NCBI GenBank assembly: GCA_963932145.1
Contig: OZ010579.1
Coordinates: 135,595,127 to 135,659,126, forward strand
Reading direction: 5' to 3'
DNA from: Acanthosepion lycidas
Taxonomy: Eukaryota; Mollusca; Cephalopoda; Sepiida; Sepiidae
DNA: 64,000 nucleotides
In this document: one piece after another, positions 21,490 to 32,183 of the stretch
How the letters are laid out: each line of letters opens with the position of its first letter
How positions within the stretch are numbered: position 1 is the first letter of the stretch
Translations under genes and position numbers: made by a program
Notes under the pieces: model-generated
Database searches by the model: none
Seen by the model: the letters and a program-made list of their open reading frames with translations, nothing else
What the model was told of the DNA's origin: nothing

Positions 21490-22137
21490 TCCTTTGTATT
21501 CAGATTGTTTCTCTCTTCTTCCAAACTGCTACCTGTATACCTTCGGGGTTTTCTTATATGGCATTTTGGTCATCTTAGGGCTATAGGGATATCTCCTTCT
21601 TCCTTCTCCTCCTCCTCGCTTTCTCTCTCATGTTCTATATCTTTCTGCTCCCCAAGGTCGTCGTTGAAAGGGAAGTTGGTTGTTGGCGAGTTCTGTCTTC
21701 GGGGATTCTTTTCATTTGTGATGTGTGTCGTAAAATAAGTTTGTCACCTCGTGTTATAATTGCAGATTCGCCTCTGCGTTCTTTTACTCTCCATGGTGTT
21801 AGGTGGTAAACTGGCGTTAGCTTGTTGTGTTTACTTTGTTTAAGTAGTATGACATCTCCGGGTTCTATGTTAGTTTGTTTAGCTTTATTTTTTTGATCTG
21901 TGCAATTTTTCAATCTGTCTTTGTTTGTTTTTGTCTTTGTGCTGTTCTCCAAGCTTGCTTTTCAGGCCTCTTTTGTAATCCTGGTATGTTGATGTTTACT
22001 TCCCTACCCATGAGTAGCCTAGCTGGAGTTTCTCCCGTCATGGCATGTGGACTATTTTGGTAATACATTAGGAAATTTCCTAGATGTTTCCTCCAGTTTT
22101 TTCCTTCTGTGTTCATCGCCCGAATGGCTTTCAACAT
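21490..22137 (-). pseudogene. Mag-like integrase, C-terminal half
   Basis: The frame 21910-22137 reads NTEGKNWRKHLGNFLMYYQN, then SPHAMTGETPARLLMGRE, the conserved end of the integrase core after the catalytic glutamate. The frame 21635-21952 contains NIEPGDVILLKQSKHNKL and TPWRVKERRG, the SH3-like GPY/F-type domain, then an acidic/basic tail. One frameshift separates them near 21940. The tail runs in the same frame to about 21490, next to the polypurine tract. Confidence 0.82.
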
Positions 22138-22808
22138 GGTTGTAAAGAACCGCTCGATCTCTCCATTAGCTTGGGGATGATAAGAGGTTACCTTTCAGTG
22201 TTGGATACCCCATTCTTTGCAGAAGTGCTTAAACTCTTAGGATATAAACTGGGGTCCATTATCTGAAACGATAATTGCTAGAATGCCATGTGTATAGAAA
22301 CACCTTTGGATTGTCGATATGATTGTATCAGCCCTGGTGGATTTGGTAACAAATGCCTCAGGCCATCTTGATCCCACATCGATTATTCCGATTACATAAT
22401 CCCCTCTAGGGAAAGGCCCACAGATGTCTATGTGGAGTATTTCCCAGGGGCCTTTCATTTCGGCCATATGCACCGGACGGTGGTTTCCCTTTGGGTCTAA
22501 TGTTGTGCATGGGATACATTGGCTTATAGCAGCCTCTATGTCTTTGTCTATCTTGGGCCACCATACCTTAGTTCTGAGCAGGGCTTTTGTTTTCATTATC
22601 CCATATGTGTCTCATGCGCCAATTTCAGGATTCGTTTCTGTAGGTTTGGGGTTATGATAATTCTGGCTCCACGTATGACTATACCTCGTTTTGTTGTCAG
22701 TCCATTCCTCGTGTGTTTAAAGGGTTCCGTTAACTTATTGGTCCAGTCGTTTTGTTGTATTGCCTTTTTAACTGATGTGATGGTTGGATCCCGCTGACAT
22801 TCCTCCAT
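22138..22808 (-). pseudogene. Mag-like integrase, zinc finger and catalytic core
   Basis: The HHCC zinc finger is split over two frames: LAHETHMG at 22600 and then QCIPCTTL at 22510. The core has LHIDICGPFP (first aspartate) at 22430 and IIVSDNGPQFIS (second aspartate) at 22245. The third catalytic residue should lie in 22140-22235, where the frame is broken. It is followed by the C-terminal half at 21490-22137. Confidence 0.82.
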
Positions 22809-22814
22809 TATTTC

Positions 22815-23359
22815 TTATAAGGTGATTGATTTTGGAATGCTGTTAGCTACAAACATGTTGATAAATCCTTTGGCAATCTCTTCTTTGAGTGAGACTACTT
22901 CTTGATACTCCATAGGTTGCCGAGAGAGTATGTCCGCCGGGTTATCTTTACTGTTAATGTGTTTTATTGTATAATCATATTGTTGTAGATGTAAAATTAA
23001 TTGCAAAATTCGCGTGGAGGGGTTACCTTTAGGATTGAAGATAGTTGTTAATGCTTGATGGTTGGTCATTATAAGAAAGTTCTTTCCATAAAGGTAAAAG
23101 TGGAATTTTTCGCAAGCCCATACAATTGCTAGGGCTTCTTTTTCTAATTGACAGTACTGGCGTTCACCTTCGGTTAGAGTCCTGGATGCTTAGCTGATGG
23201 GGATGAGTATCCCTTGTTTGTTTTAGCAACAGGACTGGCATTTACTATAACAGATGTTTGCAGTTTTGGATCAAAGTGCATGAGCGGTTTGCTCTGAATG
23301 ACTGCATTCTTCAGCATGAGAAAACAAGATTCTTCTTCCTCCATCCACTGACATTCCAT
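22815..23359 (-). pseudogene. Mag-like RNase H
   Basis: The frame 23174-23359 begins with the tether segment CQWMEEEESCFLMLKNAV and LMHFDPKLQTSVIVNASPVA; the catalytic aspartate expected in V-x-x-D-A-S is asparagine here (VNAS). The frame 22815-23069 gives TNHQALTTIFNPK (normally TDHKAL, so a second acidic residue is also lost), ILQLILHLQQYDY and NPADILSRQP. Both losses point to an inactive enzyme. Confidence 0.8.
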
Positions 23360-23365
23360 GTTTCC

Positions 23366-24076
23366 TCACGTTAACTTTTTTAATGGTTCACTGAGTGTTG
23401 CCAGTCGTGGAATAAACTTTGTGAGGTAATTGATTAGACCTAAGAAACTACATATGTCCTGGATGTTTTCAGGGTTTTTGAAATTTCTAATTGCTTTTAT
23501 TTTCAAGTCAGACGGTCTGATCCCTGTATTGGACACTATAAAACCATGGAATTCAATTTCTTCCCTATGGAATATGCTTTTGTGCTCTGCAATTGTGAGG
23601 TTGTTTTCTTTCACTGTGCCTAATAACATATCTAGGGTTCTGTTATGTTCTCTTGTGTCTTTGCCCCAGATTAGAATGTTGTCTTCCCCATTGCAGCAGT
23701 TAGGGATTTTCTGAAGGATTTGTTGAAGCAATCATTGCCCTTCTTCAGCTGTGGATGCAATTCCCATAACCAGTACCTTATATCGGTAGCTTCTGGATTT
23801 ACATGAAAAGGTAGTGATGTCCCTAGATTCAGGATCCGATTCTATTTGGTGGTAATAAGAGTTTAGGTTGATTTTTGAGAAAACGTTTGCATTGCTAATT
23901 TCACTCAGTAACTGTTCAACTGTTGGTATTTGATAGCGAGTGCGTTTCACTGCTTTATTTGCCCCGCATAAGTCGGCATATATTCTAATTTCTCTGTTTG
24001 GTTTCGGTACTGCTACTAACAGCGAGACCCACAGAGTGGGTCTTTCCACTCTTTCGATGATATCAATTTCTAGCAT
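23366..24076 (-). pseudogene. Mag-like reverse transcriptase
   Basis: The frame 23732-24076 reads VERPTLWVSLLVAVPKPN, IRIYADLCGANKAV, then INLNSYYHQIE, the fingers and first part of the palm. After a break near 23731 the frame 23366-23731 continues with GEDNILIWGKDTREHN, in which the YxDD box has become GEDN. It goes on with FHGFIVSNTGIRPSDLK, ICSFLGLINYLTKFIPRLA and the thumb. The order and spacing match gypsy Pol. The catalytic box change and frame breaks mean it is dead. Confidence 0.82.
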
Positions 24077-24350
24077 TTCATTGATTTTTTTTTTTTCTCT
24101 ACTGCCTGTTGGATACGAAATGGTGTCCGTCTTGGTGGTTGTGCAACAGGTCTAACGTTGTCGTCTAGTCTAATTTTGAGTTGGAAATTTTTACTTTTTC
24201 CTAATCCTTCCAACGAGGGTAGGTGTTGATCTAGAATTTCTTTTGTTGATTTTGGGATACTTTTTGTTGTAATCGATTTCACCTGTGGGGTGGTGATAAA
24301 CCATAATTCGATGCTGGCCCGCTTACATAATATGTTACTACCTTGATGTG

Positions 24351-24838
24351 TCATTGTAACGAATACTTTGTGGGCTCTCCTCTTAGTGGTATTGGAATAT
24401 TCCCATAGGCTTTTGGTTTACAATTTGTTTCTTTTAATGTTAAGTTTGGCCGTACTTTAAGGATTTCTTTAAACGTTTTGCCGTCGATAAAGTTGATGTC
24501 TGCATCCGAATCTATTAATATTCTGACTGGTACATCATCAGTATGGACAATTTCGCTATCTGCTGAATGAATAGGTTTCACCTGAAAAACGAATGTCTGG
24601 CTGTCTGCATTATTCGGATTCATCGATACTGGTTGGACGTAATTGTGGCCGTCTGACGTCTTCGTTTTCCCTTTACCACTGTTCCTTTTTTTTTTAAGCA
24701 TGTTTTTTCGAAGTGATTTATTACTCCACAGTAGTTACATTTTTTCCCAAATGCTGGGCATCTTGTTTGACCGTGTATGTGGTCAGAGCCATTACACCCA
24801 TAGCATTTTGTAACTGTTTTTAATGGGTTGTTGTCCAT
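24351..24838 (-). pseudogene. Mag-like zinc knuckles and protease
   Basis: The frame 24620-24838 contains two knuckles, CYGCNGSDHIHGQTRC and CNYCGVINHFEKTC. The frame 24351-24701 contains VRILIDSDADINFID, where the retropepsin D-S-G triplet reads D-S-D (about 24504-24518). The two frames overlap by about 80 bases, consistent with a frameshift between Gag and Pol, either ancestral or acquired. A linker rich in basic residues joins this to RT (24070-24354). Confidence 0.8.
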
Positions 24839-24928
24839 GGATAGTTTCCTATACCCACTGTTATCTCGTTGTTGTTGCTTGTAATTGGTTGTAATTTTGT
24901 GGATATCTGAGTGCTCTCTTTCATTCTC

Positions 24929-25432
24929 TTATATTTGCTTAGCTTGTGTTTCAGTGGATTCAAATATGAATGCTCTTTGAAGTGCTTCCTCTATTGTTAA
25001 ATCAGTTTCTTTCAAATATGCATGGCGTAATTTGCTTGATGAGCATTTTTCTATTAATTGGTCCACTATAGCTTTGTCCAGGTTGTATTCGCCAAAGTTG
25101 CATTTTGCTCCTTGTATGTGTAGATGGGTGACATAGTCATGTGTTGACTCCCCATTTTCTTGACTAAGCATCCTGAATTTATGTCTTTCAAAGACTTTAT
25201 TTGTTTTCTGGATGAAATATTTGTCCAGTGCTATTTTTGTTGTTTTGTATGTAGGCTCTACTTGGCCTGGTGGTATCTCTGATGTTAAGGTTTTGAGGAT
25301 ATCTTTTAGTGCCTTTCCCCCGTAAAATCGAAAGAGTGATAGTGATATATGTTCACTCCATTCTCTCCATGCTTGCTCCTGGTTGGAGTCTTCCCAGTCT
25401 AGGGGCTCTATTGTTGGCATTGAGAGAGCCAT
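24929..25432 (-). pseudogene. Mag-like Gag
   Basis: The frame of 167 codons opens with MALSMPTIEPLDWEDSN at 25432, the natural start: it follows a leader of about 250 bases after the primer site. It contains WREWSEHISLSLFRF, then FERHKFRMLSQENGESTHDY, and a C-terminal helix with IEEALQRAFIFEST. This is the usual arrangement of capsid-type Gag in Mag-clade elements. A stop at 24929 separates it from the zinc knuckles. The leader (25440-25680) contains three imperfect tandem repeats around TTCGAAGTTTTACT and TTGTTGTTGAATT. Confidence 0.82.
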
Positions 25433-25685
25433 TTCTTTCGAAATAATTTATTTTCGAAGTTTGTTACTCACGTTGTTGAATTCGAGTACTTTTTTTTTTC
25501 CTTTGATGTTGAGGGGGTAATGTTTCATTAATTCGAAGTTTTACTCATGTTGTTGTTGAATTCAAGTATTTTTTTTCTTTGCTGTTAATTCGAAGTTTTA
25601 CTTGTATTGTTGTTGAATTTGAGTATTTTTTTCTTTGCTGTTTAGAGGGTAGTGTTTCGTTAATTCAAAGCTTGTTAAATCGTTA

Positions 25686-25699
25686 CATCCTCGTTGCCA
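25686..25699 (-). promoter_or_regulatory. Primer binding site, tRNA-Ser type
   Basis: The minus strand reads TGGCAACGAGGATG four bases inside the 5-prime LTR. This is complementary, with one mismatch, to the 3-prime end of a metazoan tRNA-Ser(GCT) including its CCA, as I recall that tRNA. It would prime minus-strand DNA synthesis. Confidence 0.7.
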
Positions 25700-25703
25700 G
25701 CTT

Positions 25704-25769
25704 TGCTGTATATTGAAGAGTTCCCACTGCAACCAAGTGGGTTCTATTTATACTTGGGTGGACATCTTT
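25704..25769 (-). repeat. 5-prime LTR of the Mag-like element
   Basis: It matches the 3-prime LTR at 21419-21484: TGCTGTATA-T/C-TGAAGAGTTC, then GGTTCTATTTATACT, on the + strand. The outer three bases have changed, so the terminal TGT is lost. It lies immediately beside the repeat that starts at 25771. Confidence 0.78.
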
Positions 25770-25770
25770 T

Positions 25771-26275
25771 GTAAGCGTTCTGAAAGCAAAGGAAGTATTT
25801 GTTGCAGATTACTTCCACAACACAAAGAAAAATCACTGTAAGTACAGACTCAAATATCGGGGGCAGAAAGAAATGCTGAAAACTCGATTTGCCTGTACTA
25901 TCTCAAATCACAATGTGTATAACCAGTCAGAAAAATAACTCGCTCTCTAACAAACGCGTAGCCAAAAGTGCCCGAATTTTCCGTTCTTGAATTGAGAATA
26001 CTAACTGCTTTTATCGGCAGAACCTATTTTTTTCATTCATCGACAGCTGGGATAGGATGTTCAGTAATTTGCATATCAAAATACTTTTATAGAAACTCCT
26101 GCAACGGTCTTGGTTTTTTTTTTTCTTAATTCAAATATTCCATTTTCAGCATGTTATGTGGAATACGTGCCCTTTTGTTTGGTAAGTAATTTTCTTTTAT
26201 GCCACTTTTTCCGTTGTAGAATACATGCGGCGCGCTGTCGCTTGGTTTGACGAGGTAAATTGCCATTTTTTCGCT
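25771..26275 (+). repeat. Unclassified dispersed repeat, copy 1
   Basis: About 500 bp matching, in inverted orientation, 31679-32183. Shared words include GTAAGCGTTCTGAAAGCAAA, CAGAAAGAAATGCTGAAAAC, ATAACTCGCTCTCTAACAAA and GCTTGGTTTGACGAGGTAA. A third partial copy is at 49385-49510. It has no terminal inverted repeats and no credible ORF. Confidence 0.85.
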
Positions 26276-26524
26276 ATATCTTTTTCACCTAAAAAGTTAA
26301 AATACTGGTCATAAGGCAAAAGATTACCTTCCTTAGCAGTTGTGTATGGGGAAGGAGAAAGAACAAATATTTGGAACTAGTGGTAAAAAAAATGTGGTCA
26401 TTGCAGTTAATAATTTGGTCAATTTTACCTTGATAGGAGACATCTTATACTAAGTATACTAACTTAATAGAATATAACCTACTGACCCTTGCCAATTTTA
26501 CTGATACTAAAATATATAGAACCT
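26276..26524. other. Short non-coding stretch
   Basis: AT-rich, nothing recognised. Confidence 0.5.
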
Positions 26525-27175
26525 CATTGCTTCTATTCTGATTTTATTTATCTTTAATTTTTATTAAATGAAGCTAGCATGGTTGATGCTAAACTCCAAG
26601 AGACTGTCTCTCTGTGCCTTCTTGGCCTTACACTTTCAAATGACTTGAAGTGGAACAACTACATTGAATCAATAGCTGCAACTGCTACAAGGAAGGTTGG
26701 CTCACTGTGTTGTGACAAGATTTTTCTTGTCAGCATCCATCTTACATATCTACAAATCTATTTGTCCATTCATTGAGTACTGTTGCCATATCTGGTCTGG
26801 TGCCCCAGCTGTTCATCTTTAGGTTCTCAACAAAATGCAAAGAAGGATCTGCAATGTAATTGATCCTGAATTGGCATCTAAACTCCCGTCACTTTCTCAC
26901 AGATGTGATATGGCTTCCTTCTGTCTTTTCTACAAATATTTCCATGGCTACTGTTCTGTCAAGCTTTATAAATTTAAGTGTGCTACAAGACTGACATCTA
27001 GCTCCCACCCTTTTACCATTGAAATAGTTAAGTGTAACCACCATTTCTACTTTTTCAACAGCTTCTTTTCTTGCACTTCCTACCTATGGAATTCCCTTCC
27101 ATTTACTTGTTTCCCTGATAATACAATCTTCAAAAATTTAAATGCAGCGTCAATCACCATCTTTTGATGTCTTGA
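26525..27175 (+). pseudogene. CR1-like LINE ORF2, C-terminal end
   Basis: The + strand reads LGLTLSNDLKWNNYIESIA, ATATRKVGSL, IYLSIH, then after a frameshift NKMQRRICNVIDPELASKLP, LSHRCDMASFCLFYKYFHG and SYLWNSLPFTCFPDN. This is the end of an RT ORF in which a fixed L-W-N-S-L-P box closes the protein. It is 5-prime truncated, as most LINE copies are. The 3-prime region to 27280 ends in TGCTTGGGGTGGAATGCTT, a plausible 3-prime UTR. A fragment of the 5-prime end of a similar ORF2 lies at 49160-49384. Confidence 0.75.
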
Positions 27176-27179
27176 ACTC

Positions 27180-27819
27180 TGTTCATTCCCCTATACACAG
27201 TTTTTTCTCTCAACTACACTCTATGTAACCCTCTACGAACCAGCAGCACTCCTGCCTTGCTTGGGGTGGAATGCTTAAAAGAAAATATATATTCAAGAGT
27301 TCGGGTTGGATGAAGAAAGAGTGAGAGAAAAAAAGAAATTGACATTTATAGATATCCCCCTCCACTGATGGTGTGTGTGTGTGTATATATATATAGAATA
27401 GTGAAACATTCTTTTACTATTAACTCAAGAAAGTCAAGATAAAGAGATACTTTAGATTTAAAAAATATAATATTGTCTAGCACTTTCATTACATTAAAAA
27501 TAAGACCTATCAAAGGGTGGGAGAACTGTGGGGAAAGCAATGGAAACTACTTTGCTATCAATTCTAAGGAAACTCATTGAGTTTAACAATCAAATTATGA
27601 AAGATAATTACATCAAGGGGGTTAAGTTTATTAAAATTAACTTCTCACCTTGTTAGGAGGGACATGTCATCTGACCATCATCCACTGATTGTTAGTAAAA
27701 TCATGTAAAGCAAGTCAGACACCTTGAAACTGATCCCTCATATAGTAAGAGAAGTAATGAGTGACAGATATCACCAGATGACCATCCACTCACTGTTTGC
27801 ATCAAACAAAAAATTATTT
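27180..27819. other. Non-coding stretch
   Basis: It includes the presumed 3-prime UTR of the preceding LINE and a TG/TA microsatellite at about 27370-27395. No gene recognised. Confidence 0.5.
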
Positions 27820-29470
27820 TTGGGATGTGGAATATCAAAACACTAAACCAAAGAGTCCAGGAAATGAACAGGTTAAATGTTAATATTTTAGGTGTATGTA
27901 AAGTGAGATGAGAAAACCATGGAGATTTCATCAGTGACAAATACAGGATCATATATAAAGGCAGAGAGAAAAAAATGAAAGAGGAGTATAACTGATAATA
28001 GACTAAGACGTGAAGAAATGTATTCTGGGATACTATCTGAAAGAATACTTGTTGTTAAACTGAAAGGAAAGACTTTCAACATATCCATCATATTGGCTAT
28101 GCACTAATAGCACAAAGTACAGAAGAAATTGAGATGTTTTACCATATGTTTGACCATGCCAAAGCTCAATGCAAATCACAAGAAATTACAATCATCATAG
28201 GAATCCTGAATCCCACAGTAGGCAAGGATAGAGAGATGATGAAATAGTAAATTCAGACAAAGAACTTGTAATAGACACAAAGAAAATTGGTCCGATGGTA
28301 TGCAGTGAATGATCAGGTAGTACCCAACACCTTGTTCCATGAACATACAAGATGTATATGGACATAGACAAGCTCAGGAGGAGAAACGTAAAACCAAATT
28401 GACTATATAACTATCAATAAGAGATTCAAGAATGCAGTTTTACACTGCAAACATATCCAAGTGCTGACTGGAGGTGGTCACCTTCCAGTGATATGTAAAA
28501 TTAGAGGTAGGACCCAAATTGTGATACAACAGACCCCTGGATGACCCGAATGTGAAAGAAATATATAGATGGTATTAAAAGCAGATACATTGGACAAAAG
28601 GAGAATGGAAACTCAAAGTGGAACACAGTAATTGAAATTATCTGAAAGAAAAATAGACAAAGAAAAAAAGAAATGGGTAGCAGATGAAATGTTTAACATA
28701 AGGAGACAAAAAAAAACATTCCAAAATACAACACAATATAGGACTCTGCACAAAGAAATTAAGAACAGGCAAGCTAAAGACTACTGGCTCAATGAAAATT
28801 TGAGCAGAAATAGAATGAGAATTGCAGATAAAGCAGATGTGTATTAAAAAATAAGAAAAAGAACAGGACAGAAGACATGCACATCAGCAGGATGCATAAA
28901 ATTCAAGGATGGGACACTGATATTAGAGAAAGAAAAAATATTTCAGAGATTGAACAAATACATTGGGAACTCTTCCATGACAAAAGAGAATAACCGGCAA
29001 TATACAGAAATATCAAAATCTGAAGTAGAGTTGGCGCTTACCTAATTGAACAGAAACAAATGGGCAGGACCAGATGAAATTGTAATAGAGATACTGGCAG
29101 CCTCACATGATTTTGACATTGGCAAGGTTGTATAGATGATAAAGGAAATATATAACATTGGTGATATACCAGAAGACCTATGCAGATCCATTTTTGTAGC
29201 AGTACCTAAGAAGCAAGATGCAAATGAATGTGAACTCTATCAGACAATCAACCTAATGAGTCATACAACAAAACTTATCCAAATTTTGATGAATAGAGCA
29301 CACAACAGAATCGGACTGCAGGTAGGATAAGAACAGTGCATGTTTGTCAAAAAATTGGAATGTGATATTTATACTCAGAATGATATCAGAAAGAGCAATA
29401 CAAGTGCAGAAGGAAGTGTACAAAGAGCGGAAAGTTGTGGCGAGCCATATATTAAAGGGACATGGCACAT
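27820..29470 (+). pseudogene. LINE with APE-type endonuclease and N-terminal RT part
   Basis: This is a non-LTR ORF2 broken by many stops. The N-terminal endonuclease shows as MNRLNVNILGVCKVR, ITIIIGILNPTVGKD (normally G-D-W/F-N-A), then NQIDYITINKRF and GGHLPVICK (normally S-D-H). The middle part 28632-28847 is a basic, helical linker. RT begins with GPDEIVIEI-like words at about 29080, then EIYNIGDIPEDLCRSIFVAV and INLMSHTTKLIQILMNRA at 29136-29330. The sequence ends near 29460 before the palm motifs. Loss of key endonuclease residues shows long decay. Confidence 0.75.
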
Positions 29471-30242
29471 AGAAGAAGGGTAGTTAAAAAATTATATAAA
29501 ACTGATGTCAATAAATCACTTAACACTATCTTTCAGTTCAAAATAACTAAACTTTAAATCAACCACTTTTTCTCAAATAACATTTCAGGAAGTATATTTT
29601 GTTTTTGAAAGATTTTTAAAAGAATTATGTTGCATTGACATATTTGTCAATATGGATGAATTCATCGATTTTGTAGAAAAAGAATGATTCAATCGGGTTA
29701 AATTTGGTTCGAAAGGCATCAAAATATTTTACTCATGCGGAAATGAAATTTAATCTTCCTACAGTGTTGCTAAGATCACTCCTTGTTTTCTCTTGCATTT
29801 GCTTTGGATTCATTAAAGTTGTAGTATTGCCTCTTTTGCAGTGATTTTCTTTCTGCAGACAAGATAACCTATTTTTTGCTGGGACCATGACAGAAATCAA
29901 AATGCTCCCACTCTTTTGACTTTTATAAGGTTGAAAGCTTTCTTGAGCTCTTCTGTCTGTCATGTTTTGTGAACACTGATTTCTTTTTTTTTTTTTTCTA
30001 TCTTGATAAAGTAGATAAAATGATACATTTATAAACAGTTTCTTTGAATTTGAATGCCTTTCAATTTAAGATAGTATTACTCAGTTGAGTCTTTGTATCA
30101 TGCACAAAGTTTTTATTTTTTTTTATTGAAGAAAGTGTTGTTCAGAGAGTCAGTGACAAAGGTTTGTTTGCCTAAAAATTCCAGGAGAAATCTAGTATTT
30201 AAATGTATGTCTAGGAATGACCATTGTGGCACAGTCACACAC

Positions 30243-30274
<32 letters not shown>

Positions 30275-30784
30275 AATTTTAGTTCTGTCCTCAGATAATA
30301 TAAGATAACAAAATAATAAGGTAATAAATCTTGTCTAAACATTATTCTGACATCTTTAAACAGGAGTCTGCAACATGTCTTTGCATGCACTGACCTTCTT
30401 AAAAGGACAGAAAAAATTAATTAGCTGCAAAAGTTTAATGCCCTGAGGAGTAGGGGAAAGAATCAATTTGATAAGAATTTACTGCCTGATGATATGACAT
30501 TGGTAGAAATCATGGTAACAGAAATGTCAGTATCTTAATTATTTTATGTCTTATTATATATATGCAAAAGCATATGTGTATGAGAGATGCAACTGTTACT
30601 GGTTTTATAATAAACCATGATGGTAAATTCCTGTGGTAAGTAATAGTTTTAAAATTACATTATAGTATGAAATGGCATGAAAATCTCATTGTTAAAATTG
30701 ATTTTTCCCTCATGTACTTAAACCCTCACAGCTAATTAATTTTGAACACATGCACACGCACATATATATATATATCCTGAAATA
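29471..30784. other. Non-coding stretch
   Basis: A segment near 29570-29625 matches 2555-2615. A TC/CA microsatellite lies at about 30243-30273. No gene recognised. Confidence 0.5.
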
Positions 30785-31440
30785 CTAAAGAATAACTTTA
30801 TTCAATAAAATTGCCATTGGCTTCAAGCACGCCCTTCAGACAACTTTGGAATCGCCTGCAACTCTTCTGGACAGTCTCCTTGTTTAAGTTGGTGAATGCC
30901 ACCATAATCCTTACCTTCAATTCATCTTTGGTGTTACAAGGAGTTTTGTTGATCTCTTGCTCAACTACACCCCACACATAATGGGGTTGCAGTCTGGGGA
31001 ATTAGTTGGCCAGATGTAATGGTTGATGCGGTCACAGAAATTGTCTGACAGCCATGACTGGGTTCTCCTGCTTGTGTGGCATGGTACAGTCCTGCTGCCA
31101 GACATAGGACCTTCCAGCAGCCACCCTCCTAACCCAGGGCAGAACTATCTCCTCAAGGCACTTGATGTAGGCCTCTGTTGAGCCTGAGGCCATGACCAAC
31201 AAATCCGAGACTTCTTTTCTATCAGAACAATCAGAGTGAGTTTTCTGATCTGTCATACCTTCATAATCACCATGAAACTCCTCCAACTCTTTCTGAATCC
31301 TCTGCACTGTCCTCAGATTGACACCCCAAAACTCTAAAATGTTCATATTGGAGCTTCCAATGCAAATGCCAAGCAGTACAGCCTGCTGTTTCCAAATTTC
31401 AGTCAGAGTGCATAATGGTTATCTTTTTCTCACAGATGGT
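30785..31440 (-). pseudogene. Tc1/mariner-superfamily transposase with internal deletion
   Basis: The frame 31032-31346 begins with a helix-turn-helix segment, WGVNLRTVQRIQKELEEF. It jumps after KEVSDLLVMASGS to TEAYIKCLEEIVLPWVRRVA, then GRSYVWQQDCTMPH (normally Q-Q-D-S/G-A-x-x-H, the second catalytic aspartate region). Below 31032 it continues in shifted frames with a Y-V-W-G-V-V-E-x-E-I-N-K segment and TKDELKVRIMVAFTNLNKE to about 30815. The first third of the catalytic domain, with the first aspartate, is missing. Relation to maT-type transposases is from memory. (TA)n/(TG)n tracts border both ends (30760-30776, 31540-31571). Confidence 0.75.
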
Positions 31441-31537
31441 GCCCAACTGACCCTACTATACTGTGCAGTTAACAAATCAAAAACCATGCACATGTACAAA
31501 ATTAAAAATATAAAATGGCAATAATTTATCCATCGCA

Positions 31538-31539
<2 letters not shown>

Positions 31540-31571
<32 letters not shown>
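31540..31571. repeat. (TG)n(TA)n microsatellite
   Basis: Alternating TG then TA units. It lies about 100 bp outside the transposase remnant; a CA/TA tract borders the other side near 30755-30776. Confidence 0.9.
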
Positions 31572-31574
<3 letters not shown>

Positions 31575-31678
31575 ACAAAATCCATTTTTTGAAAAAAAGT
31601 AATGTTTGCCCAGAAATCACTAAATTAATAAAAAGTGTTCTATACAACTTTCAGAAAATTGAAAATATAGGCAATTAT

Positions 31679-32183
31679 AACGAAGAAAACGGCGACTTAC
31701 CTCGTCAAACCAAGCGACAGCGTGTTGCATGCATTCTACGACGGAAAAAGTGGCGAAAAAGAAAATTACTTACCAAACAGAAGGGCACGTATTCTGCATA
31801 ACATGCTGAAAATGGAATAATTGAATCAAAGAAAAAACAAGTCCGTCACAGGAGTCACTATAAAAGTATTTTAATATGCAAATTATGGAACATCATATTC
31901 CAGCTGTCGACGAAGGAAAAAAATAGGTTCTGCCGATAAAAGCAGTTGGTGTTCTCGATTCGGGAGCGCAAAATTCGGGCATTTTTGGCTTTGGCGTTTG
32001 TTAGAGAGTGAGTTATTTTTCTGACTGGTTACACGCATTGTGATTTGAGATAGTACTGGCGAATCGGGTTTTCAGCATTTCTTTCTGCCCCCGATATTTG
32101 AGTCTGTACTTACAGTGATTTTTCTTTGTGCTGTGGAAGTAATCTGCAACAAATACTTCCTTTGCTTTCAGAACGCTTACAGC
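31679..32183 (-). repeat. Unclassified dispersed repeat, copy 2 (inverted relative to copy 1)
   Basis: This is the reverse complement of 25771-26275 with scattered substitutions and small indels. The + strand frame at 31544-31801, which ends in a very basic peptide, is a by-product of this repeat; the matching stretch in copy 1 does not keep the frame. Confidence 0.85.

Larger units (their letters stand above)
21419..25769 (-). mobile_element. Mag-like Ty3/gypsy element, complete in structure, inactivated
   Basis: The element reads from right to left. It consists of a 5-prime LTR (25704-25769), primer site (25686-25699), Gag (24929-25432), zinc knuckles (24620-24838), protease, RT, RNase H, integrase, a polypurine tract (21485-21497) and a 3-prime LTR (21419-21484). 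At about 4.35 kb with LTRs of 66 bp it is very compact. The Bombyx mag element, type member of its clade, also has LTRs below 100 bp (from memory). Every ORF is broken by stops or frameshifts. No target duplication is visible (AGGTT left, TGTAA right). Its right end abuts the unclassified repeat at 25771. Confidence 0.85.

Noticed and set aside
31544-31801. Small basic protein on the + strand
   Set aside because: The basic part lies in the unclassified repeat, and the matching copy at 25771-26275 does not preserve the frame.
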